A stretch of DNA of 7,693 nt from an uncultured Desulfovibrio sp. (lineage in GTDB: Bacteria > Desulfobacterota > Desulfovibrionia > Desulfovibrionales > Desulfovibrionaceae): NCBI GenBank assembly GCA_900553145.1, contig USCL01000190.1, forward strand, positions 1-7,693. Direction: 5' to 3'. Shown here one piece after another: positions 1 through 5,843 of the stretch. The first letter of the stretch is position 1. Each line of letters begins with the position of its first letter. Both the position numbers and the translations under genes were made by a program. The notes below the pieces were generated by a model. That model did no database searches, had not been told where the DNA came from, and saw only the letters and a program-made list of their open reading frames with translations.

Positions 1-43
1 AAGGGAGGGGAAAGCTTTTCTTCAGAAAAGTTTCCCCTCCCTT
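1..43 (-). terminator. Long palindrome after trpC, probable terminator
   Basis: Positions 1-13 (AAGGGAGGGGAAA) pair exactly with 31-43, and 15-21 pair with 24-30. G14 is a single-base bulge and the tip holds only 2 unpaired bases (about 4 in a realistic loop), giving a stem of about 20 bp. It begins 10 nt after the trpC stop codon on the minus strand, where an operon-end hairpin is expected. The window edge hides whether a U tract follows, so termination is inferred from position and stem strength. It shares its GGGAGGGGAA outer arm and CTTTT/AAAAG inner arm with the palindrome at 7633-7684, so it may belong to a dispersed repeat family. Confidence 0.6.
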
Positions 44-53
44 CCCCCGCTTC

Positions 54-839
54 TCACCCCGCCAGCAATCCCTTCAACGCCGCGCCGGGTGCGCCGCCGC
101 CCATGAGGCTGGTGCCGACGAGCGCGGCCTGATAGCCGGCCCCGGCGGCCTGCCGGAGATGATCCGGCGCGGACATGCCGCTCGCCGCAATCCATATCTC
201 GTTGTCCCCGGCCTTGTGATGCCGCTCCGCGATGCGGAGGCAGGCCGCGCGATCCACATTCAGCGTATCCAGATCCCGGGCGTTCACCTGAATGATCCGC
301 GCCCCGGATTCGCGGGCAAGGGCAAGATCGGCCTCGTCGAAAACCTCGACCACGGCGTCGATGCCGTGGGTTTCCGCCTGTTCGCGCAGGGAACGGAGCA
401 GGGCCGCGTCGGGCGTCAGGCGGACGATGAGCAGCAGCGCCGAGGCCGGGGTCGCCGCCGTGGCCGTCACCTGCAGCGGGTCGAAGATGAAATCTTTCCG
501 CAGCAGGGGCAGGCCGGGGGCCGACATGCGCTTGAGATACCCAAGCGTGCCTTTGAAATAGGTTTCCTCGGTCAGCACGGAGAGGCAGGCCGCACCGGCT
601 TCGGCGTACTGCTTCGCCGCCTCTTCCGGCGGGAAATCCAGCAGGATGTCCCCTTGCGAAGGGGAAGCCCGCTTGAATTCCGCGATGACGTGGGGCAGGG
701 CCCCGCCCGGGGCGCGCAAGGCGTCCGGAAAGGACGGGCGTTCAAGCCTGAGCGGGTGCGGCAGCATATTGATGTATTCAAGCTGGCGGAGCGCCTGTAT
801 TTCCGCCTGTTTCGCCTTTTTGAATTTCTCAAGCAGCAT
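54..839 (-). CDS. trpC: Indole-3-glycerol phosphate synthase (TrpC)
   Basis: 261-aa single-domain (beta/alpha)8 enzyme that closes and decarboxylates 1-(2-carboxyphenylamino)-1-deoxyribulose 5-phosphate to indole-3-glycerol phosphate in the cytoplasm. Family landmarks seen: IAEFKRASPSQG at 52-63 (catalytic Glu54 and Lys56), LLRKDF at 112-117 (general-acid Lys115), VVEV at 163-166 (Glu165), VNARDL at 185-190 (Asn186), ASGMS at 219-223 (Ser220), and the C-terminal phosphate-binding VGTSLM at 241-246. The length is normal for a stand-alone enzyme; there is no trpF fusion as in enteric bacteria. The ATG at 839 overlaps the trpGD end by 11 nt and has a GGAAGG site 6 nt upstream, indicating translational coupling. 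Two oddities: the usual SESGI Glu is Ala219, and the segment at 123-134 (QVTATAATPASA) lacks the common GADA pattern. Identity is secure; full activity is inferred from the retained catalytic residues. Confidence 0.95.
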   Translation of the reverse strand: MLLEKFKKAKQAEIQALRQLEYINMLPHPLRLERPSFPDALRAPGGALPHVIAEFKRASPSQGDILLDFPPEEAAKQYAEAGAACLSVLTEETYFKGTLGYLKRMSAPGLPLLRKDFIFDPLQVTATAATPASALLLIVRLTPDAALLRSLREQAETHGIDAVVEVFDEADLALARESGARIIQVNARDLDTLNVDRAACLRIAERHHKAGDNEIWIAASGMSAPDHLRQAAGAGYQAALVGTSLMGGGAPGAALKGLLAG

Positions 840-2421
840 GGAGCACCTTCCCGCCTACGCCGGAAGCGAGGGCTTCGCGGGCTTTCGCCATGCAGGCCGC
901 CAACGGCAGTTTCCCTTCCAACAGATAGATGCTCATGCCGACGTTGAGGGCGAGCATGTTGCGCATGGCCTCGGGGCCGCGCCCGGCAAGCAGTTCCTTG
1001 AGGACGGCGACGGCTTCGTCGCGGCTGGATACGGCAAGGTCTTCGGGCGCGCACGCGGGGATGCCGTAGTCCGCCGGGTCGAGGGTGAGCGGCTCAAGTT
1101 TGCCGTCGTTGAGGATGATCATTTCGTTCCGGCCGATAGGGGTTATTTCGTCGTAGCCGCCCGCCCCGCAGACCACGGCGGCCCGGTGGACGGAGGATTG
1201 GGCCAGCGTTTCGGCCATGAGCTTCACGAGGTTGGGCCGGGCCACGCCGAGCAGGATGTGCGTGGGCCGGGACGGGTTGATCAGGGGGCCGAGCAGATTG
1301 AACAGCGTGCGGATGCCGAGCTCGTGCCGGATGGGCGCGATGTTGCGGAAGCAGGGGTGGAACCGCTGCGCGAACAGGAACACGAAGTTCCGGTCATGCA
1401 GGATCTTGCCCACTTCGGCGGGGTTGACGTCCAGATCGACGCCGAGCCCTTCCAGCGCGTCGGCGCTGCCGCATTTGGAGGACACGGCGCGGTTGCCGTG
1501 CTTGACCACCTGATAGCCCATGCCCGCCAGCGTGAGCGCCGTGCCGGTGGAGCAGTTGAAGGACGAGCGCCCGTCGCCGCCGGTGCCCACGACTTCGATA
1601 TAGGAGCCTTCGATGCCGTCCACGCGCACGGCCCGGGCCAGCGCGGCGCGGGTGGCGTGGGCCATTTCGAGGGGGCTCTCGCCCTTCATGCGCAGGCCCA
1701 TGAGGAAGCTGCCCGCCTGCGAAGGCGTCATGGTGCCGTCCATAAGCGCGGAGAACCCGGCCGAGGCCATGTCCGCCGTCAGATCCTGCCCGCTGGCGAG
1801 CGTGTCCAGAATGGCGTTGATGGAGTTGGCGCCGTTGCCCGCGGGCAGGATCGCCTTGGGGAAATTGCCGAGCAGGCGCAGGCCGTCCGGGGTCAGGATG
1901 GATTCCGGGTGGAACTGGACGCCGACCCATGGGCGATCCTTGTAGCGCATGGCCATGATTTCGCCTTCGGGGCCGTGCGCCGTGACCGTGAATTTGGCGT
2001 GCGCCTCGTCCACGTCGGAGCGGACGACGAGCGAATGGTAGCGTCCCACGCGCATGGGGTTCGGGATGCCGGAGAAGAGCCCCGAGCCGTCGTGCACGAT
2101 CTCGGAAACCTTGCCGTGCATGATGCAGGGCCCGACCGCCACTTCGGCCCCGGCGGCGAGCCCGAGGGCCTGATGGCCGAGGCAGACGCCGAGCACCGGG
2201 ATTTTGGGATCGAGGATGCGGAGGACCTCCATGCAGTACCCGGCGTCCTTGGGATGGCCGGGGCCGGGGGAAAGGCACACCATGTTCAGGGACGGGTCCT
2301 GCGCGAGCTCCAGCAGCCGGGGATCGTCGTTCTTGACGACCACGGGGTCTTGGCCAAGCGCGTAGAAAGCCTGCACGAGGTTGTAGGTGAACGAGTCGTA
2401 GTTATCGATGAGCAGGAACAT
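829..2421 (-). CDS. trpGD: Anthranilate synthase glutaminase - anthranilate phosphoribosyltransferase fusion (TrpGD)
   Basis: 530-aa bifunctional protein. Residues 1 to about 190 are a class I glutamine amidotransferase that supplies ammonia to TrpE: DNYDSFTYN at 6-14, oxyanion-loop SPGPGHP at 51-57, nucleophile Cys80 in GVCLGHQ, and His171/Glu173 in FHPES. From about 200 to 530 is anthranilate phosphoribosyltransferase, which joins anthranilate to PRPP: PRPP-loop GTGGDG at 279-284, FNCSTG at 288-293, KHGNRAVSS at 307-315 and FNLLGPLINP at 374-383. The two domains read through in one frame with no stop, so this is a true fusion, like enteric TrpGD. The ATG at 2421 overlaps the trpE end by 20 nt and is preceded by GGAG about 6 nt upstream. 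All expected catalytic motifs are present. In many Desulfovibrio relatives trpG and trpD are, to my knowledge, separate genes. Confidence 0.96.
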   Translation of the reverse strand: MFLLIDNYDSFTYNLVQAFYALGQDPVVVKNDDPRLLELAQDPSLNMVCLSPGPGHPKDAGYCMEVLRILDPKIPVLGVCLGHQALGLAAGAEVAVGPCIMHGKVSEIVHDGSGLFSGIPNPMRVGRYHSLVVRSDVDEAHAKFTVTAHGPEGEIMAMRYKDRPWVGVQFHPESILTPDGLRLLGNFPKAILPAGNGANSINAILDTLASGQDLTADMASAGFSALMDGTMTPSQAGSFLMGLRMKGESPLEMAHATRAALARAVRVDGIEGSYIEVVGTGGDGRSSFNCSTGTALTLAGMGYQVVKHGNRAVSSKCGSADALEGLGVDLDVNPAEVGKILHDRNFVFLFAQRFHPCFRNIAPIRHELGIRTLFNLLGPLINPSRPTHILLGVARPNLVKLMAETLAQSSVHRAAVVCGAGGYDEITPIGRNEMIILNDGKLEPLTLDPADYGIPACAPEDLAVSSRDEAVAVLKELLAGRGPEAMRNMLALNVGMSIYLLEGKLPLAACMAKAREALASGVGGKVLHAA

Positions 2422-3844
2422 GGTTTTCTCCGGTGGTGTTGAGCACGGTGCGCATGATGGCGGACTTGTTGTACACTTCGTTCCATTCGGCGACGGGGTC
2501 GGAGTCGAAGACGATGCCGCCGCCCGCCTGCCAATGGAGCTTGCCGTCCTTCACCCACATGCTGCGGATGGTGATGCCGGTATCGAGGCTGACGCTGCCG
2601 TCATCAAGGCCGAGCCACCCGATGCAGCCCGCATAGGGGCCGCGCGGGAGCTGTTCCGTTTCCGCGATGATTTCCATGGCCCGGACCTTGGGCGCGCCGC
2701 TGACCGTGCCCGCCGGGAAGGTCGCCGCCAGCACGTCCAGCGCGTCGAGATCCGGCTGGAGCCGGGCCGTGATCCGCGAGGTCAGGTGCATGACGTGGGA
2801 GAAGCGTTCCACTTCCATGAGCCGTTCCACGCTGACCGTGCCGGGGCGGGCGATGCGGCCGAGGTCGTTGCGGCCCAGATCCACCAGCATGACGTGCTCG
2901 GCGCGTTCCTTGGGGTCTTCCTGCAATTCGGCGGCGAGGCGGGCGTCTTCCAGATCGTCGGCCCCGCGCTTGCGGGTTCCGGCGATGGGGGAAAGCTGGA
3001 GCTTGCCTTCGTCGCACCGGATCATGACCTCGGGCGAGGAGCCGAACAGCGTGATGCCCGGCAGATCCATGTAGAACATATAGGGCGAGGCGTTGCAGCG
3101 GCGCATCCGGCGGTACAGGGTGAAGGCGTCGCCTTCGAACGGCGTGCTGAACCGGCAGGAGGGCACCACCTGAATGGCTTCGCCCTGACGGAGCATCTGT
3201 TTGATTTTATTCACGGCAGCCATATAGCCTTCCCGGCCCGGCGTGGCGGTCACGGCTTCTTCGCTGATGGCGGGCAGAGCCGCGCCGCATTCCCGCGTCC
3301 GCGCGCCGCCCACTTCCCGGTGCTCGCCGAGGCTGATCTGGCACAGCCGGTTGTACAGGTGGTCGAACACCAGCACGGTCCCCGGCAGCACGAGGCTGGC
3401 GTCGGCGTCCTTCCGGGGCAGGCAGGCTTCCAGCTTTTTATTGAAGAAACTGGCCATGCCGTAGCCGAAATAGCCGTACAGGGCGCGGGTGATGGGCGGC
3501 AGCTCGATACCCTCGGGTTTTTCGAGGTGCAGGCCGCGCATGAGCGCACGCAGGCCGTCCGTAAAGGGCATCCCGTTGAGGGCCGCGAAGGGCCGCAGGC
3601 GCTCGTCGTCCGTATCAAGCGCCAGCAGGCCGTCCCGGCAGGAGGCCTGAAGCAGGAAGTCGCAGGCGAGAATGCTGTAGCGCCCCCACCGCCCGTCGAC
3701 CTCCGCGCTTTCCAGCAGAATGCCGTGGTGGTCGTGGCACATGCCAAGGAACAGGCTGATGGGAGTGTCCATATCCGCCGGGAGCCACCGCGCGCTTTGG
3801 CGCAGGGTGACGTCGGGGGCGGCGGGCGTTCTGGAAGCTGTCAT
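2402..3844 (-). CDS. trpE: Anthranilate synthase component I (TrpE)
   Basis: 480-aa chorismate-binding subunit that makes anthranilate from chorismate, using ammonia from the TrpG domain of the next gene. The N-terminal tryptophan-feedback element LLES is at 43-46. Catalytic-domain motifs follow: SPIAGTRKRG at 285-294, HVMLVDLGRNDLG at 317-329, PAGTVSGAPK at 377-386 and AGGGIVFDSDP at 440-450. Start choice: the reading frame is open further upstream to 3916, but that stretch crosses the attenuator hairpin. The ATG at 3844 has AGAAGGA 8 nt upstream and gives a family-like N-terminus. It is the first structural gene after the leader peptide and terminator, so it should be controlled by attenuation; LLES also suggests allosteric inhibition. 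The inhibitor-site motif usually read as NPSPYMF is NASPYMF here (251-257). Confidence 0.96.
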   Translation of the reverse strand: MTASRTPAAPDVTLRQSARWLPADMDTPISLFLGMCHDHHGILLESAEVDGRWGRYSILACDFLLQASCRDGLLALDTDDERLRPFAALNGMPFTDGLRALMRGLHLEKPEGIELPPITRALYGYFGYGMASFFNKKLEACLPRKDADASLVLPGTVLVFDHLYNRLCQISLGEHREVGGARTRECGAALPAISEEAVTATPGREGYMAAVNKIKQMLRQGEAIQVVPSCRFSTPFEGDAFTLYRRMRRCNASPYMFYMDLPGITLFGSSPEVMIRCDEGKLQLSPIAGTRKRGADDLEDARLAAELQEDPKERAEHVMLVDLGRNDLGRIARPGTVSVERLMEVERFSHVMHLTSRITARLQPDLDALDVLAATFPAGTVSGAPKVRAMEIIAETEQLPRGPYAGCIGWLGLDDGSVSLDTGITIRSMWVKDGKLHWQAGGGIVFDSDPVAEWNEVYNKSAIMRTVLNTTGENHVPAHR

Positions 3845-3872
3845 GTCGATGATCCTTCTGGGGTTGAGGTAC

Positions 3873-3906
3873 AAAAAAAGGCGCCATCCTTGGGAGGATG
3901 GCGCCT
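3873..3906 (-). terminator. trp operon attenuator (Rho-independent terminator)
   Basis: A perfect 12-bp inverted repeat: AGGCGCCATCCT on the minus strand at 3906-3895, a 4-nt CCCA loop, and the complementary arm at 3890-3879. It runs into seven consecutive U (3879-3873 on the minus strand). This is a textbook intrinsic terminator lying between the leader-peptide stop and the trpE ribosome-binding site. Its placement 36 nt after the leader stop, with Trp codons upstream, marks it as the attenuator rather than the terminator of another gene. Confidence 0.95.
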
Positions 3907-3963
3907 GCATAAACAAAATACAGCCAGTGCCGGACCGGGCCTTACATAGGCCGCACTCCCCCC
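3892..3963 (-). promoter_or_regulatory. Predicted antiterminator pairing of the trp leader
   Basis: In the minus-strand transcript, GGGGGGA (3963-3957), inside the leader-peptide codons just after the Trp codons, can pair over 7 bp with UCCUCCC (3898-3892), with one G-U pair. The second segment is the tip of the terminator's 5' arm plus its loop, so the two structures exclude each other. A ribosome stalled at the Trp codons (3981-3989) would leave the G run free; one reaching the stop at 3942 would cover it. Another hairpin, CACGTC/GACGTG at 3966-3980, directly follows the Trp codons. The pairing was found by eye, not by folding energy. Confidence 0.5.
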
Positions 3964-4028
3964 CTCACGTCGACGACGTGCCACCACCAGCGATAAGCGG
4001 TAAAGGAAAGGGAAGAAGCGTTGAACAT
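3942..4028 (-). CDS. trpL: trp operon leader peptide (TrpL)
   Basis: A 28-codon frame begins with ATG at 4028, preceded by AAGGA 6 nt upstream, and ends at TAA (3942-3944). Codons 14-16 are three consecutive UGG Trp codons (3981-3989), giving the local peptide RWWWHVVDVRGG. Chance occurrence of WWW in a short frame with a good ribosome site, upstream of trpE and followed by an intrinsic terminator, is very unlikely. Its role is to sense charged tRNA-Trp: stalling at the UGG run should favour antitermination and trpEGDC expression. The peptide extends 12 residues past the last Trp, which places the stop close to the terminator. No other function is evident. Confidence 0.93.
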   Translation of the reverse strand: MFNASSLSFTAYRWWWHVVDVRGGVRPM

Positions 4029-4047
4029 GATCGGTCCTTAACGGAAT

Positions 4048-4106
4048 GGTATAATGTGAAAAAGAATACGTGGACAAAAGCTACTGCGAACCCGGCACGC
4101 TGTCAA
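4048..4106 (-). promoter_or_regulatory. Candidate trp promoter(s)
   Basis: Two sigma-70-like readings are possible. The first has a perfect TTGACA at 4106-4101, 17 nt spacing and a weak TAGCTT at 4083-4078, starting RNA near 4070 with an untranslated lead of about 40 nt. The second has TTGTCC at 4077-4072, 18 nt spacing and TATACC at 4053-4048, starting near 4041, only about 13 nt before the leader ATG. No recognised TrpR-type operator was seen. Position makes a promoter here near certain; which hexamers are used is open. Confidence 0.5.
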
Positions 4107-4472
4107 TACGTCATGGGCCTACTTTCTTCTTTTACTGGCATTTCCTTTTTCATCCGTAAGATACGCCGCCGGGCCATGCGGCTCGAGGTTCCTTGCCTTT
4201 CTCACTGGCGTGCGGAACGCGCTGTTCCGGTTCTTATTCGCGTTGCTCAAACAGGCCTTTCTGCGGATGCACGGGACACGCAGGAACGCCGAGCCCTCAA
4301 TCCCATGAAGGCTGCTCCGGTTTTGTGACGGTTCCGTGTCCAAAAAAGAAAAAGCGATGCCATGCCCCGTCCGGCGGAATGTTTGACATGCCGTAGCCTT
4401 GACGCCGATCCTTCCTGCGGCTAGGCTTTCCCCTTTCGTATGTTGCAAGAGATTGTCTATCCGAGGGACACC
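4107..4472. other. Divergent intergenic region between trp and eut
   Basis: No credible gene was found in these 366 nt. Visible structure: CGGAAC/GTTCCG inverted repeat around a 5-nt centre (4213-4229), which could be an operator or small hairpin; a longer interrupted stem with GGACACG at 4274-4280 pairing 4335-4341 and GAAC at 4284-4287 pairing 4331-4334; an A-rich tract (A6 G A5) at 4342-4354; and GCCGTAG at 4390-4396 able to pair, with one G-U, with CTGCGGC at 4415-4421. I saw no cobalamin-riboswitch B12 box, no tRNA, no convincing sigma-54 site and no clear EutV-type dual hairpin. Confidence 0.5.
4383..4412 (+). promoter_or_regulatory. Weak candidate eut promoter
   Basis: A perfect TTGACA lies at 4383-4388, but the best -10 at usual spacing is GATCCT (4407-4412, 18 nt away), matching only three of six consensus bases. 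The A-rich tract at 4342-4354 lies upstream. A poor -10 would fit an activator-dependent promoter, which would suit ethanolamine induction, but this is speculative and the true start may lie elsewhere in the intergenic region. Confidence 0.25.
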
Positions 4473-4475
4473 GTG
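4463..4475 (+). promoter_or_regulatory. Ribosome-binding site and GTG start that fix the eutB N-terminus
   Basis: GAGGGA at 4463-4468 stands 4-6 nt before GTG at 4473. The in-frame ATG at 4440 is preceded by a pyrimidine-rich stretch with no Shine-Dalgarno sequence and would add 11 non-homologous residues. Starting at GTG makes the protein begin MKLKTTLFG, as in E. coli EutB, with the same total of 453 residues. Confidence 0.85.
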
Positions 4476-5834
4476 AAACTGAAAACGACTCTTTTCGGCG
4501 AAACCTACCGCTTCGATTCGGTGCGGGATGTGCTGAACAAGGCGCGGGAACTGCGTTCCGGCGACGTGCTGGCGGGCGTTGCCGCCTCGTCCATGCAGGA
4601 ACGCGTCGCCGCCAAGCAGGTGCTCAGCGAGCTGACGCTCGGGGATCTGCGCGAACATCCCGTGGTCCCTTATGAAGACGACGCCGTGACGCGGATCATT
4701 CAGGATGCCGTGCACACTCCGGTCTATGAGAGCATCAAAAACTGGTCGGTCGGGGAATTCCGGGAATTTTTGCTGGACGGGCGCACCACTTCCGCCGCCA
4801 TCGAGCGCGTCCGCAAGGGCCTCACCTCCGAAATGGCCGCCGCCGTGTCCAAGATCATGTCCAACGCCGACCTCATCTTCGCGGCGAAGAAAATGCCTGT
4901 GGTCGTGCGCTCCAACGGCACGCTCGGCCTGCCGGGGCATTTCTCCTCGCGCCTCCAGCCCAACGATACGCGGGATGAAATCCCGTCCATCGTGGCGCAG
5001 GTCTATGAGGGGCTGTCCTACGGGGCGGGGGATGCGGTCATCGGCATCAACCCGGTGACGGATACGGTGGAAAACACCAAGGCCATGCTCAACGCCCTGT
5101 GGGAGATCATCGAGCGCCACCAGATCCCTACGCAGAACTGCGTGCTGGCCCACGTGACCACCCAGATGGAAGCCATCCGGCAGGGTGCCAACGCGGGCAT
5201 GATTTTCCAGAGCATCGCCGGCAGCGAAAAGGGGTTGCGCGAATTCGGCGTGACGGCCGGGCTGCTCGACGAGGCGTATGATCTCGCGCAGCACTACTGT
5301 CAGGCCACCGGCCCCAACGTCATGTATTTCGAGACGGGGCAGGGCTCGGCGCTGTCGGCGGACGCGCATTACGGCTGCGATCAGGTGACGATGGAGGCCC
5401 GTTGCTACGGGCTGGCCCGCCGCTACCGGCCCTTCATGGTCAATACCGTGGTCGGGTTCATCGGGCCGGAATATCTGTACAACCATCAGCAGATCATCCG
5501 CGCCGGGCTTGAGGATCATTTCATGGGCAAGCTGCACGGGCTGCCGATGGGCTGCGACTGCTGCTATACAAACCATGCCGACACCGACCAGAACGCCAAC
5601 GAAAACCTCATGATCCTGCTGGCGACCGCGGGCGTGAACTTCATCATCTCCCTGCCGATGGGCGACGACATCATGTTGAATTACCAGACCAACTCTTTCC
5701 ACGACATCGCCACCGTGCGCCAGCTGCTCAACCTGCGGCCCGCGCCGGAGTTCGAGCAGTGGCTGGAGCGGCACGGGATCATGGAAAACGGCTGTCTGAC
5801 CCCCCGCGCCGGGGATGCGTCCATTTTCTTTTAG
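4473..5834 (+). CDS. eutB: Ethanolamine ammonia-lyase large subunit (EutB)
   Basis: 453-aa catalytic alpha subunit of adenosylcobalamin-dependent ethanolamine ammonia-lyase, a TIM-barrel radical enzyme that turns ethanolamine into acetaldehyde and ammonia, normally inside the Eut microcompartment. With the GTG start the length and numbering agree with E. coli EutB, as recalled. The substrate-site residues fall in place: Arg160 and Gln162 in SSRLQPNDTRD, Asn193 in GINPVTD, Glu287 in YFETGQGSALS and Asp362 in MGCDCCYTNHAD. Other blocks, such as ERVAAKQVLSE at 43-53, FIGPEYLYN at 329-337 and GDDIMLNYQT at 397-406, are near identical to enteric enzymes. The enzyme should be active, provided EutC and B12 are available. 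It is first in the plus-strand operon; eutC follows after 9 nt, with its ribosome site touching the eutB stop. The eutA reactivase that often precedes eutB is not in this window. Confidence 0.97.
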   Translation: MKLKTTLFGETYRFDSVRDVLNKARELRSGDVLAGVAASSMQERVAAKQVLSELTLGDLREHPVVPYEDDAVTRIIQDAVHTPVYESIKNWSVGEFREFLLDGRTTSAAIERVRKGLTSEMAAAVSKIMSNADLIFAAKKMPVVVRSNGTLGLPGHFSSRLQPNDTRDEIPSIVAQVYEGLSYGAGDAVIGINPVTDTVENTKAMLNALWEIIERHQIPTQNCVLAHVTTQMEAIRQGANAGMIFQSIAGSEKGLREFGVTAGLLDEAYDLAQHYCQATGPNVMYFETGQGSALSADAHYGCDQVTMEARCYGLARRYRPFMVNTVVGFIGPEYLYNHQQIIRAGLEDHFMGKLHGLPMGCDCCYTNHADTDQNANENLMILLATAGVNFIISLPMGDDIMLNYQTNSFHDIATVRQLLNLRPAPEFEQWLERHGIMENGCLTPRAGDASIFF

Positions 5835-5843
5835 GGGAACGAC

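Noticed and set aside
646..2442. A 598-codon plus-strand frame opposite trpGD
   Set aside because: Shadow of the trpGD codon pattern: His/Gly/Ala/Arg-rich, no domain, and antisense to a gene with all catalytic motifs intact.
3845..3916. Upstream extension of trpE to an earlier ATG
   Set aside because: It would translate through the attenuator hairpin and lacks a good ribosome site. ATG 3844 has AGAAGGA at proper spacing.
2408..3949. A 513-codon plus-strand frame opposite trpE
   Set aside because: Same reasoning: it is antisense to an intact trpE and runs through the attenuator, with no family signature.
4193..4396. A 67-codon Cys-rich plus-strand frame in the intergenic region
   Set aside because: No ribosome-binding site, no homology recognised, and it overlaps candidate regulatory DNA; likely chance.
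4435..4447. Possible sigma-54 -12 element (TTGCA at 4442-4446)
   Set aside because: No TGGC-type -24 element at the required spacing, and it falls just before the translation start.
4107..4472. Cobalamin riboswitch upstream of eutB
   Set aside because: Expected because the enzyme needs B12, but I found no B12-box-like core. CACTGG at 4203-4208 lacks the surrounding conserved elements.
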